Source: Malurus cyaneus samueli (taxonomy: Eukaryota > Chordata > Aves > Passeriformes > Maluridae). Taken from it: a stretch of 64,000 bases of DNA. This document shows, piece after piece, positions 31,501 through 44,500 of this stretch (position 1 is the stretch's first letter; the number at the start of each line of letters is the position of its first letter). The stretch is taken from positions 53,313,221 through 53,377,220 of the forward strand of contig CM019214.1 in the NCBI GenBank assembly GCA_009741485.1, given 5' to 3'. The translations under genes and the position numbers were made by a program. Under the pieces are notes generated by a model. That model saw nothing but the letters and a program-made list of their open reading frames with translations. It had not been told where the DNA came from and ran no database searches.

Positions 31501-34362
31501 TTCCTAAAAACACTATCTCAAGTCAGGGTAAGATTTCTAAATAAAAATAGAGTAGGGTAATATATATTTAACAGTGCAGTATTTGCCAAGGAGGAACCAG
31601 TTGCTTGCTTTAGGGCTGCTTGGCTGAAGGGCAGAAACCAAACATCACAGCAGCTCCAGCTAAACCCAGTGCTGAAAGCTGATGTTTAACCTTCAGGTGC
31701 TGTACAAACGCAAAGGTCTGCAATTCCTGCCCGCCCCAGCTCTGTCACAGCGTGCAAAATTATAGCTTTGGTAGTCTAAGGTGAAAAGATTCATTCCTGC
31801 TTACTTGCAAATTAGAAGGTGAAGGGATTGTGTGTATGACCTGCTGCCATACTTGGCAATGAAAATAAATACCAGACTGCCCTCTGTGTCATGGTATTTC
31901 TGTGGCAATCTAAGCAGCTAGGTCACAAATTGCTAAATAAGCTACTGTAACTATTCTTTACAAAAACAAAAAACCAAGAACGTAATTTAAGATCCTGAAA
32001 TGCTGCTCGGAGATGCAAATCCCATGACCGTTAAGAGAGCTTTCTATGGAAAATACTGCTCTTTCTGTAAAATTTGCTTTAGGCTTATGTACAAGACTTG
32101 TTTTTGTTTTTTTGGTTTTTTTTTTTATGGGGAGCAATTTCAAACAAATATCCCTTTTGTAGACAATACTTCTGGCCTGACTTTATGGTCATACTCAATG
32201 ACAGCCTTATAATTTTCTGTGCAGCACAACTGCAAACTTTAGCAGTACAAAAAATAACTTGTGAAGAGGATACAGGTTTGTTTTTTTTTTTTTGTAAACC
32301 AACTGCATTATAAATAGACGCAAGATATTGGCTCTTCTTCAGCAGCAGTTTGTTTGGTGAACCTTGCCAAAAGAAAATCAAGTGAACCTTTCAGTAGGAG
32401 CAACACACCACACTTTTATTTAAATTATTCATGAAGAAACACACCCAGATTATCCATGGCATATGTGTACATATATTCAGATTTAGCCTTGAGAAAATTT
32501 GCTGACCTAAACATGGGAGCAGAGTGGGAGCAGGGCAACATGATTAAAGCCAGCTCAGAAGGAGTGGGTTTACATCCTGGCACTGTGCCTCGGATTCTCT
32601 GTCTGCTTAGTGCTACGGGGACCTAAAAATAATATCTGCAGTTTGGTGGGATGGTGTGCAGTTTACAAAATGAATAGGTTTCTTCCATAGTGACCTTCTG
32701 CCTGCAGAAATTCCCACTGAAGAAGGTGATATTATACTGCATTATATAGAGCTATCAATCAATCAGTACATCTCTGTTAGTGCTGTGGAGTTTTTTAGGG
32801 ATTTTTTTCCCTTTGTTCAATATGTAGGTTGTCCTTGGAATATAAAGCATCATAGTTGGGAGCATAAGAAACATGGAGACCAGCCCAGACTGCTAGGTTT
32901 GCATTCATTTTGTGTTTCTTTATGCACTAACCAGGTAAAATAAATAATTAAATATGAACCAAGTATTTTGTTTCTGTATGATTACTCACTGTCCTGTGTT
33001 CCATCTGTTCTACTTAAAATCATAGTCTTGCTGGTTGTAATTATATGGGAGTTTGAAAGTGAGCTTCCTGTGTTTAGTGAAAACTAGAGGTTAAAACCCA
33101 TTTTTAACTCCACCATCAGTAGTAGGTGGAACAAGAACTTAGCCATGGTGCTATTTTACTTCTTAGATATCTGAGTTTAAATTTTTAAGATTTGACAACC
33201 TATTTGATATGCTTCTGCTCTGAGTTCTCACATGACCACCATAAAAAGGTCAGATTTTGAGAAGACAATTGATTCTTGTATTTCTGCAGCACAACAGAGT
33301 GGATGCTTTAGGATGTTACTTTTAGAAGGGTCAACCTCAGCAAGCCTGGGATGTACTGTATATGTATATGCTGCTGTTAATTATCTGTCAAGTAACAAAT
33401 CTGCATGACTCACATTATTAACTGAATTATCATAAGCTTTCTTATTATGCTAAGCTTGAAGTATCAAAATGAAATGTTGCAGTGCTATTTCACTGTTTGC
33501 CAACCCAGCCTATAATACTGGAGGGGTTTTTAGCTATTTAGTCCTGTTGTTGCACTTTGGAATTCTACTGTTAGAGTTTATACACGTACTTTACCACCAC
33601 CTGAAAAACCTAACAGTTCTACTATTTTTGACACTCGTTTTGTGGATTTTAAAATACTTACCATAGTTCTGTGGAAAGCTCAGAATATTTTGTGGGGTCC
33701 CACAGTTGTTGCTGTCTTTGTGGGAAAACAGCACCCAGCCCTGTACTGGGCTAGTGTGTTAGAAATAAAGCTTAATAGTGTCTTGTTACACAGGTCAGTT
33801 AATTCCCTTGAGCGTGCTGCTGCCACGTGGACTCTCCAGCCATTCTGCAGGGAGCAGTGTACACGAATTGTAATGGATCACTGCTCCTGGAAGGGCTGTT
33901 GTCATGCACCCACAAGAGCCCTGCATGAAATTCTGCAGGGTCTGCTTCATGCTTTCATTCCGGGCTTAATTGCTTTGGGTTGGTTTCAGGGGACTATTCA
34001 GTGAAGAACTTAAGACTCTGTTCAGAGAGCCCTACTCTGAAATAGGATCCAAGGCACACAAATCATTGTCTGAATTGCACAGTGTTTTCCTGTAGGATCA
34101 CCAGCTGCTAGAGGATCATACTGCTTCACTGCTCTGTTCATGCTTTAAGAGTCATCCTACTAACAAATATAGCTGTCTCTTACTATGTCATAAAAATAGT
34201 ACCCTGGAAGAAAAGTAGTACTCTGTCTGTGCTCTTCTTATTAAAATGTCAAAATATCTTTCAGCTCAATTGAATAAACAGTGAGTAAAATCTGACAGGT
34301 TTCTAATTCAGTTTCAGTGCTACTATCATCTGGAACATTGCAAAGACCTGAGAAAACAGCAA

Positions 34363-34438
34363 ATTTACATGTCAATAAAAGTTTCTATGACATTGGTGCA
34401 TACAACAATGTCATAGAAACTTTTATTGACATGTAAAT
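34363..34438. repeat. Perfect inverted repeat, 33-bp arms, 10-bp loop
   Basis: The left arm, 34363-34395, begins ATTTACATGTCAATAAAAG and ends CTATGACATTG. The right arm, 34406-34438, is its exact reverse complement. The loop is GTGCATACAA. Transcribed RNA would form an uninterrupted 33-bp stem on either strand. Perfect pairing indicates recent origin or a templated event. No target-site duplication or transposon ends were recognised. Confidence 0.93.
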
Positions 34439-36716
34439 GTGTGTTCTTCCAGCAGAGCACATTTCCTGAAGGGGTGTTTTCTCTGTTGACACCTGTGAGC
34501 AGTCACAACTTAGGTAGGATTGGGAACCATACCATGAAGGTAATGAGCAATCTGGTAAAGGAATCACTGCTGCCCACAGAACAGCAGAGAACGTAGATCC
34601 CTGTGAGATTCCCTACTGATTGTCAACAGGTGCATTGCTTTTCAAATTTGTGAGCTTTTTCAGTCTTTTTACCATAGGTGTATAGAAGGCTACTCTTTGG
34701 CATTTTCTTATGTCCTATCTCTAGCTCTTCTGTTTCTCTCAGCTCCTTGAAGTTGTCCCAGTCCAGGATTTTAATCTTTTGGTCTTGCAGGAGTTTCTAG
34801 TACTGCATGCAGTACTATCAATCATGAAGAGTCACAATTCTGATCACAGGGGAACACGATAGTAGTCCCTTTAACCATACCGTTTCCCACAAGCCCACTG
34901 GCCCCAAATTAAAACTGGAAAGGAAAAAAAAGGAGTCATTGCTTGCTGTCAGGAGCTGAGCTTTTCAGATACAGCTATCAATATTATAAAAATTTTAACT
35001 TTATTCCTGTTCATATTGTTCCAAGTTTCACATTTTAGGAGTATTTTAATTTTTTTTTAATTGATATTAACAGGTTTTTAAAATGTATCTTCTGGTAACA
35101 GCTATTTATTGAATAGCAACTTGAACAGAAAATTTTATGTGAAATTAATCATGCATGATGTTAATTTAAGTTTTAATGCAGCTGTTCTAATATTTTTGCT
35201 TGGCCAAAGTTCCTTTGCATTTAAAGTTTAGTTCCACCTTCACACCCTTTTTTTAAAACACATGACCTGGCACAAATTTCTTTTTAAGTCACACTGCCAG
35301 TGGCCGATGAGAAGTGAAAGCTGGTCTCCTCGGTAACCAACACAATTGTATTGTGTTTCAGAAGGAAGGTATGAGTAACAAAAAACCCTCAAACAAATAA
35401 AAACCCCTAACCTCTATTACAGAGGGAAAGGATGCTGTATGGTAAAAGGCTGTAATATCAGCAGAATAACTCCTGGAGCCTAATATGAACATCTGAGTCG
35501 TTTATAGCTGGTAGTGAGGCAAATTACTGCTGAAGGATGATTGCCATTGCATGGCTGCAGCTCCAGCTGTTGGATTGCCTGCTTAAGAGCAAAGTAAACT
35601 TGAACCCAGTAAGTGCTGCTGTGCAAAGGACACTCCAGATAAGCACACTTTAATCTCTGGAACATTTAATTGGTTCAACAGCATTTTCTAGTGCCTCAGG
35701 TTTTCAGATGTGCAAACATATTTATAACTTTGACATGATTATCAATTTCTAATTGATTCTTCTCTGTCGGTCCACTACTAATAATAAGATATAATAGACA
35801 TATAATAACTACTGATAGTAACAGAAGACACATTCTTTTTTACCCCAAACACAGGTAGGGTTCCTATATCAAATTATAGAGTTAGTCCTTGAAAAGTCTC
35901 CTGACTGATACTTCTCTGCTTCTTAATGTAGAATCAGGCTGGTATTATAGGTTACTATGCTGATGTCATATCTATCTAATGAAGTTTGAATGTGTTTAAT
36001 ATGAGCCTCAGAGTATTCAACTATGTAAACTTAATCCTTTAGAAAGTTTCTGTTCAGTTTGTTATCTTTGAACCTCATGTCCATTGGAATATAGTTTTGA
36101 CAGCTTAGTTATTTAATTGTAAGAAGATGAAGAGGGCTTCTACTTTCATTAATAATGCCTTTCACTCCCACTTATAAGCAAGCAGACTCAAAACTGAGCA
36201 TCAAGAATAATTGCAAGCTCCTGCCCTGGTGCACTGTGGCAAATGGGTTTTAAACGATCCTTTAGTTCTGTTACTGTCTTAAAGAAGCTGGCAAATTGAT
36301 GAGACTTGAAATCATACATAACAAAATTTCAGAGTGCCATTTTGGAGAGGACAGCAATGTAGGTTAAAACTAAAGGGAAAAGCAGGGCAATTCCCCTGCT
36401 CCATGAGGGTTTCGTAGTGCTTCCACAGGAGTCTGCTGGAGGTGTGATTAGTGGCCACTCACAGGAAAGGGAAGCTTTTAGTGTCCTGTATGAGAATCAG
36501 GCCCCTGAACAATTAACCGGTGACCCTGAAAAATACATTCCTCCTGCTTCTTGAATCATGTTATTTCTGACACAAGCAGTTAGTTGCCGGTTTGCTTACA
36601 GGTGTAACACTACAGCTACAAGTTTACAGTGTAGGTATCTGAATACCTTCCTGTTGTCCATGCCACCACTTGTCTGCACAGTTTGAATATAGTGATGCCT
36701 AAATCAGGCTACCTAA

Positions 36717-36933
36717 NANNNNNNNNNNNNNNNNNNNNNNNNNNNNNNNNNNNNNNNNNNNNNNNNNNNNNNNNNNNNNNNNNNNNNNNNNNNNNNNNNN
36801 NNNNNNNNNNNNNNNNNNNNNNNNNNNNNNNNNNNNNNNNNNNNNNNNNNNNNNNNNNNNNNNNNNNNNNNNNNNNNNNNNNNNNNNNNNNNNNNNNNNN
36901 NTNNNGNNANNNANNTTTNNNTNNANNTTTNNN
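36717..36933. other. Assembly gap with scattered called bases
   Basis: About 217 positions, nearly all N, with isolated bases near both ends (one at 36718, several in 36902-36930). The pattern is that of a low-quality gap-filled consensus, not a scaffold gap of fixed size. Any open frame across it is meaningless. Confidence 0.98.
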
Positions 36934-39376
36934 CCCCCCAATTCACTGTTATTTCCACATCTTGGGGCCTGACACCATAAGGTGCCCTTGAGTTTCAGGC
37001 CTAGAGAGGAATTGTTTTGTCTTAAAAATGGGAGAACGGTTAGCTTAGTACTGTATATGCAGTCTAGGGTTATACACTAAAGAATTACAGGATTGCAGAT
37101 ACATGAAAAATGTAAAAGCTAAAATCCTAAGGGATCGATAGTAGCATGAAGGAAAAAGCCCCAATTCAAGTGTATTACATCTAGCACTCACAGATTGAAG
37201 TCCCATGGAGAACTGGAGACATGCCCCCCATGTCTTTTGATCAGGGAGATCAGAGTGCCCTGATAGTTCTTTGTTCCCCATTTAGTCCAGTAACTTCTTT
37301 CTGTCAGCCTGGATGGTCTCAACCTGTTGTAGCAGTGTTGATGACAGAGTTCATCAGTGTTTACCTCTTGCTTGAGCCTCCATAGTATAAACTAACAGAT
37401 GGTGTTGGCTAAGAAAAGGGGACATTGGCTACATCAAAATTGCTCATTAAAAGATGGTGTTGCATGAAAATGTTTTTGAATAGCTCAAGCATGGAAATTC
37501 CATTCATAAGAGCATTATTTCCTTGTGCCCCAGAAATAGGTTGGAAATAAATTTGTATGATTAGACTAGATGTAGTCTTTTAGAGATGAGTAAATTTAAA
37601 AAGAAAAGGTACTGATGGAGGTGGGTTGACTTTATGTGCAGAATGCTTGTAGGGACTATAAAGAAGATCAGATATTTGCAAGAGTAGGTTGCCAGTGACT
37701 CAATGTTAAATAGTCCAGATTAACAAAAAGCCTATTTGAAGTCTTTGGGGAGATCTAATGCTTGTGTATTACTCCAGCTTTTCAGTGAAGGATGACTGTA
37801 TCTCAATAAAATTTCCCTTCACCTTCTTCCATAATTATATTTTCTCTTTCATTTCCTGTTTCGAAGTATCTAATGTTTATATGTTGCATCTTTCACTGTG
37901 TATCCCAAGAATTCCCATACACAGTGGTATGAAGCAAAAACATCCACACCTTGCAAAAAATGGTACATGGGAACACTCAGACCTTGTAAAGTAATTTGGA
38001 TGTGATGAGGCATAAGTGAATTTTTTGTAGCTGGTTTTGCAATTTTATTTAAAGGAATCTACCACTACTCTGCTGGTGACTGTTTTGAACAATGTGAGTC
38101 CTATTTCAGCAAACATCAACCTCCTGTCTGTGAGACTGATCATCTTTAAATGTCCAGCTCTCTCTCTGTTACATGGTTAAGTTCCTTGCCTTTAAGCCTT
38201 TCCTTCTAGATCCTGTGCTGAGAACATGGGATCATATCTGTAATTTCAAATAAAATACCTTACTGCAGGTTGTTTCCCAGCTTGTAAGCAGCCTTTTTTG
38301 TGACCTTGCTGTCATGCTGCCTCCTTGTGAGCTGCAGTTTGTGGTAGAACACAATTGCCCAGTGTTACAGCCGGGCTGGCACAAAATGCCAGTTATTGCA
38401 CAGAACTACATTATTCTGCTGATTTTACATAATGAAAAACTTACAAATGGTGATTCTTTCCAAGCTGCTTTCTAAAGGCACAGGCCTTTCAGGTGTTCTT
38501 GGTCCACTCTGGCTGACTTCAGGGACTTGGCTCGTGTATGAATTTTCCTGAAATTGGCTGCAAGCCCAAAATTTGACTGGAAAGGTTAATCTGAAGAACA
38601 CTATGGTTAGGTCTTGTTTCCAGATGATAGCTTTTTGTAAATTTTGATTTTTTACCAAGGCAAACATTATTTCATTTATTCATTAGCTGGTTTGAAATGT
38701 GCGGTAATGGAAAAGCATGTAGGATGTCACCTATCCTCTTCCATCAGGCACACTTTATTTTACCATGAAGCAGCAACTTAATTTAATTGCAAAACATTCT
38801 AAAAATAAGACTTGTTTTTCCACAAACTTAGGAACTGAGGAACCTGCTATTGGGTCTTTTCTTCCCAATACTTATTGTGGCAGATTACAATTTTATGTGA
38901 CCTTCTCATAACTTTAGGGTTTTTTTAGACAAAACTGTTTTATTAGAAATATGCCACAAATATGAACAGTAAAGGCAAACTGAAGAATTTGCACAACGCA
39001 TTTCCAGATGCCTTGAAAGAGTTGCATGTGGTGATATTACTTTTTAGCAGAATCCAAAACCCAAGCAAAAGTGTGTTTTTTTCTTAACAGTGGCTGAAAA
39101 ATTTGAAGATGTCAGTCCGGAAAGGTTGGCAGAGCTGTGATCTAAAAACAACTGTTGTGTCATGAACTATTGCCTCCTTTGAGCAGCCTTTAATTGTAGG
39201 AGTTGTATGTAACTTTTATTTTAAAATGGCTGGGGAGAAACGAGCATCCAAGGTGGTGCTCTTCTTTATAAGAGTGGACATTATTTTACATTGTTCAAAG
39301 TGACATCAAGTTTTTCCATGTGGATTTTCTGGGCTAGGGATGTCTCTTTCTGTAAGATATTTTTGGCTGTGAAGAT

Positions 39377-39402
39377 ATTTTTGGGGAATTTTCCCCAAAA
39401 AT
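39377..39402. repeat. Short inverted repeat, 12-bp arms
   Basis: ATTTTTGGGGAA is followed by TT and then TTCCCCAAAAAT. It is a compact palindrome that could extrude as a hairpin, of unknown significance. Confidence 0.8.
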
Positions 39403-41513
39403 GTGGAGGGAAAAAGGAATGCAGGTTAATGTGGGAAGAGAGGGGGATTTCCTTTAAGCTCACCGGGACCTTTATGACCTAAGACCCACAAATTTGGTAG
39501 AGAGCTGTTTTTCCTATGTAAATGTTAATGTCTGACTTCTCAAACTCTCAGTTTTCTGCAAGCACCATGGTTCTACTGCTTCTGAAATTCCAAATGTTCA
39601 GAAACATTGCTTCCATTCATGTTTTCAATAAAGATGTGTTTTCTGCTCTATTTTAAGCACTGGAGCACTGTAATCTCCCTCCAGATGGACTGACAGACCA
39701 GTAAGAAGAACTAGAGAGAAACCCTAGCCTTTGGGGGTAGGAGTGGCTATAAAACTAGAGATTTCTTTTTAAGGTCATTATCAAGAAAGATGGAAGGTGT
39801 TGATGCAGTTAGCTGATCCTTTGCTCATGGGTTTCCTTTTCTTCTGAACAAACACCAGGAGACAGAGCATCTTCTTGGTGCAGCAGTAGTAGGGTTATGA
39901 AGAATTGAGCCTCAGCAAACCTCTGGGTTCTCCCTAGTGCCTTAAGAGCAGACAGTAAAACCAGGATACATGGGCTATATATTGTGTGCAGTCTGGAGAG
40001 GTGGTGAAACCCACATGTGTGAAGTCCAGTGCTAAGCCTGCTTCTGCAGGTAAAGAGCCCTAAGGGGGTTCTTGGCAGGTCAAACTATGAGGGAATTGCA
40101 TATCTCAGCCATAAGCATCTAGAGCTAGGAGTGTGAAAGATGTTCAGAAGTTGTGGAAAAGGTAGATGGAAATCTGGTTTATTTCTGTAAATTCAGAGAC
40201 ATTAAACAACTCTCGGATTTATTAATTCCCTACATGGTTCAGTCAAAATAATTTCATTTTCAAGAGAAAGGCCTTCCAATAGCATTAGAAGTAATTTCAC
40301 GGCTTCAATTAATTCAGTCACGCCTCTGTAGTAAAGAGTGCATTACCCTTTTTATTACCATCTGTGAAAAATGCTTTCAGCTGCATTCTAATTCGAAACA
40401 CGATGGTTAGACTGGTCTGTGCATAGTTGAAAGTGACTGATCTCATTTTTGAGAAGGTACTTCCTGATAAATGCATCTGTTTATGAAACAGTTTCAGAAG
40501 GGAAATGATTACTCATTTACTGAATTTAGAGGACAGGCCTAAATTTTAGTAATTACTCTGAATATGCAGAAGCTACTTTTTAGAAAGTTATAATGTATTA
40601 AGGGCAGACATGACTCTCTTTTGAGAGGAAGTCTGCCACCTCTTAGAAAATGAAATTCACTGATACTCTTTGAGACACATATTGAGTATTTTGAAGTAAC
40701 TTTTTGGCATTTTTTTCAGATTTCCTTGGCCTTTCAGTGATTAATACCTAGACTACCTGTAAAGACAGGTTAATCTGTCCACATGTACTTCCCTTGGAAG
40801 TTCCAGCTCGTTGGTAATGGCTGCTTGGTCTCTTAATTTTCATTGTGGAGTAGAGAAACTGATGCAGTTTTTAATTGCTTTTAGATATTTCTGAATTTGA
40901 GACAGTCAGCTTGGAGAGGCTGCAGTTGAGACTAAAGCAAATTTGGTGCCTTGTATCCATTCTGTATTACAAACTTGTTTAATAGGTTTACCAAGTTGAA
41001 AATGTTTAAAATAAGTGGATCTTATTTTTAAGTATGAGCTGACATGCTCATAAATCAAAATTCTTTGCCAGCTGTGGACTTGGACAAATGGGTCTAACAG
41101 AGATAGAGGTCTTTTAAAATACATGAAACTTTAAAGGGACAATATTGTGGACCATACACTTTATTCAACAATTAAGATTCACAGAAACAGCTAGTTTTAC
41201 TTTATTTTGGTTGTTAACACACAGTTTTTATCAAATGGAGTTTACCACATGCCTTTACAGGTCCAGCTAAATTTCACTTCAAAATAATTTTAAGAAGTAC
41301 CTTAACTAGATGCAAACATTAAAAATTCAGATATAGATGAAATACAACCCTCTTGCAGAGAGAGCATCATGGAGTCTGGCTTCTTTTTGACATAATGCTG
41401 CAAAGAGTGAGCACTGCAAAGTGTGGTACTAAAAAAACCACAAAACATCACAACAAAATACAGACTTGATAGTCCTTCAACCCTCTTAACTTTTCAAGAA
41501 GGTTGGAATTGGT

Positions 41514-41553
41514 GATGTGGAGCATGTCCCTTTATGGTGATGTGGAGCATGTC
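41514..41553 (+). repeat. Short direct repeat
   Basis: GGTGATGTGGAGCATGTC occurs twice, separated by a few bases (CCTTTAT), in the stretch from about 41511 to 41553. Confidence 0.75.
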
Positions 41554-44500
41554 ACGATGGCATGGCAGATTCATTCCTGCATCCAGACGAACTCCAAAGG
41601 ACTGTATCCTCACCTTTTCAGTAAGGATCTTGCCACTGACTGGGAATAAAAATTGTCATGAGTCTCATTGTTACATTTATGTACAAGTGTATACACATGC
41701 CCCAACTGTGGTATGTAAAGAGAAGAGAAATTCCATTCATTAAGACTTTCACAATTATTTTCCAAGACTGTTAATGAGCAAATGAGATTCAGAAATCTTT
41801 GGAACAAACCCTGTGATGGGGAGATGTTGAATGTTCAACAGTTATTTACTAGCATATTGTTTCAATTAGGATTGCAACAGGAAGGAAATTTGCGTGGGAG
41901 ATTGCCTCACGTACCCAACAGAATACCAGTCTATTTTAGTTGTTCAAGTGCAAGCTTTATATAGCCTTAACACGAGTTCAGCAAAATTGCTCTGTTTTGC
42001 ACAAATAAGCTGCACAAATTGCACTGTTCTGGTTTTCAGGTCAAAGGTGGGTGACAGATTTGTCTTTACAAGGAAAAATCCATTGGGATTATTTCTTGAT
42101 GTCAGAAAATAAACTAGGTCCTCGGTTGGTTCTTGTAGCATGAGAGAGACCAGGAGTGGTTTTCAGCTCATGGTTCTGCTTTGCTCTGTCCATGACATAA
42201 GGTCCATGCTCACCCTGCCTCCTACATGCTTTTCTCATTAGTCAGAGTCCCCAGAGCAGGAGGAGAGCTGTGCTGCACCCCAGAAGACTCCTCAGTCTGA
42301 AGAGCAAGCCTACCTCATTGTTCAGAGGGAATTGTTCATGGAATGGCCCCACTCTGCCATATCAGTCGTTTGGCATGGGTTACAGAAGAGGGTCAGAATC
42401 TGTCTCTGGAAACCAGGCATACAAAAAAAAATCCCTTTTCCTCAGAAAGTGGAATTGCTTTCTTACCAGAATATTTCTTTTCTTCTGCTTTCTGCCTTTT
42501 TGAAAGCAGATGTTTGGCAGCTGACTGCTCCCTGATTCCCAGTGTGGAAAGATCCTAGCTACATTCTTGATCTGTTGATTAACTGGAACTGAGGCTGGTC
42601 CCCAAAACTGGTGCTATCTTCTGAGCAGTGAATCAGAACAGAAAAATTCCTGACATTCAGGCCATCACTCAGATGATACAATTGACTTAAAAAAGAAAAT
42701 TATATATATTCTCACTTTAAGCTCAAGATCAACCATGTGGAACCTTCTGACTTAAAGTTCCTAGTCTAAACACACTATTCTAAACACAGTCCTTTAAGCC
42801 TTTATTGAAAACACCAAAATACTTCTGTGGAACATAACCTTCAGGCATGGACAAGTATTATGTCATGCAACAGCTATTTCTAATGTATTAAAGATTAACA
42901 TTGATGTATGAAGTTAATCAGGAATAAACATCCTGTGCTGATAAGGTAAAAATCATTCTCTATTTGTTAACACTCCTATTTTAAAGGGATCCCAAATTAG
43001 ATCTAAAGCTTGTTTTTTTATAGCCAGGCATTGGTCCATGGAGTAGTTAGTCAGGAAATAATTTTTTTAAAATAAATATATTGTTTACAGTGACGGACCT
43101 TCTCTTCTTTGAATTTTCGTCTTAATTATTAAATAAAAGAGGTAAATCAGTTCCATCACTTTTCCACTGTTGCACATTTAGAGGTAGAAAAGAACCTAAA
43201 ATCTAATGAAGCATTGACTGTAATCAATGATTTTTTACATCTAGCATGTGTATAGGCTGAGAAACAAAGTCATTATTCATTTTGGAGTATTAATTTGCGT
43301 TTTGTGGTTCCCAATCTAAATCTGACAAAAAATACCATAAAAGCACATAAACCAATAAGGAATTGATGAGCATTTGGAGTTTTCCAGTGATGCATTCTGA
43401 AAAGTTTTCTTTAGACAGAAAGTAGAATCATAAGATTTCCACATATTTTTCAGTAATTTTGGGAGTGTTGAAGCTCAGGTATTTCACATGGTTTGTAACC
43501 AAAACAAAAAGATCCCATGTAATTGGGGAAAGCATGGTGCAAGAGTGCATGATTCTGCTGAACCTTTTTTTGGCTGCATCTCTCATCAGTCAGAAACCAT
43601 AAATGGTTATGCTTATTTCTGGAGTTTGCTTAAGCTCTCAGCAATTATGCTTTATGATTAGCTACTACAAGTTCTCTTGTAGTCCAAATAAGCTCTTAAC
43701 TCTCCAAAGTGGAATAGGAGATTGCAATTTGTACTCAAGAGGTTTCTTGGAAGAGGTTAAATGTAATCCTGCTCCGTGGCATACATTAGAGAGGCTTTAG
43801 CATTGGCCCAGAATGGAAAGACTTGAATTCTCTCATGTGCAGCCTCCCTTAAGGGCCAGAAAGTTTTTATTGCCTCTCCCATTTTTAGATCCTCCTGGAC
43901 ATACAGTCTGGCTACTTCCATGGCCACCTTTTCCCTCCCCATTTAGATATAAAATAATACAACAAAAACTAGTTTGCAGAAGCAAATGGGAGTAGTAGAT
44001 ACTTGGAAGCTGTGGCCTTGGGGATGTTTTCCTTGTCCTGCCTTGGCAGAAGAAGAGGAAACCACAGCAAGCGTGCGTTACCTTGCTTCCTACTCCTACT
44101 TATATTTAAACCTTTTCTTGTCACAAGGCACATGCTGCTTCTCCTTTGGAGGAGTGTGAAGTATTGGTAAGGATGTTGGGAGAAAAATGCCTTTGGAAAG
44201 GCACTACATCATCTGGATGGAGAAGGTTGCAAATGTGGCACTGTCGGATTTACTTCCCTTCAGGCTCTCTTCCAGGGCCAAGGCAGTCTGGAAAGCTGTC
44301 CTTCTTCACTTTCTAATATTTCTAACAGTCAACAGGCTGTTAGGGTGTTTCAGTTTGTGTGTAGTTCAAGCTTTCACATTTTAATTGAAGGGGAAGGATG
44401 TCAGTTATTTAAAGCTCCCTTCAAAGGTTTTCACAAATTAAATCTGCCATAACAATGATGTGAATTGCACTGATAAAACATTTGCATCTCAGCAAAAGCT

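Noticed and set aside
33690..34020. Possible LTR-like segment with AATAAAGC and TGTCTTGTTACAC
   Set aside because: No terminal repeats, target-site duplication or family landmarks could be seen.
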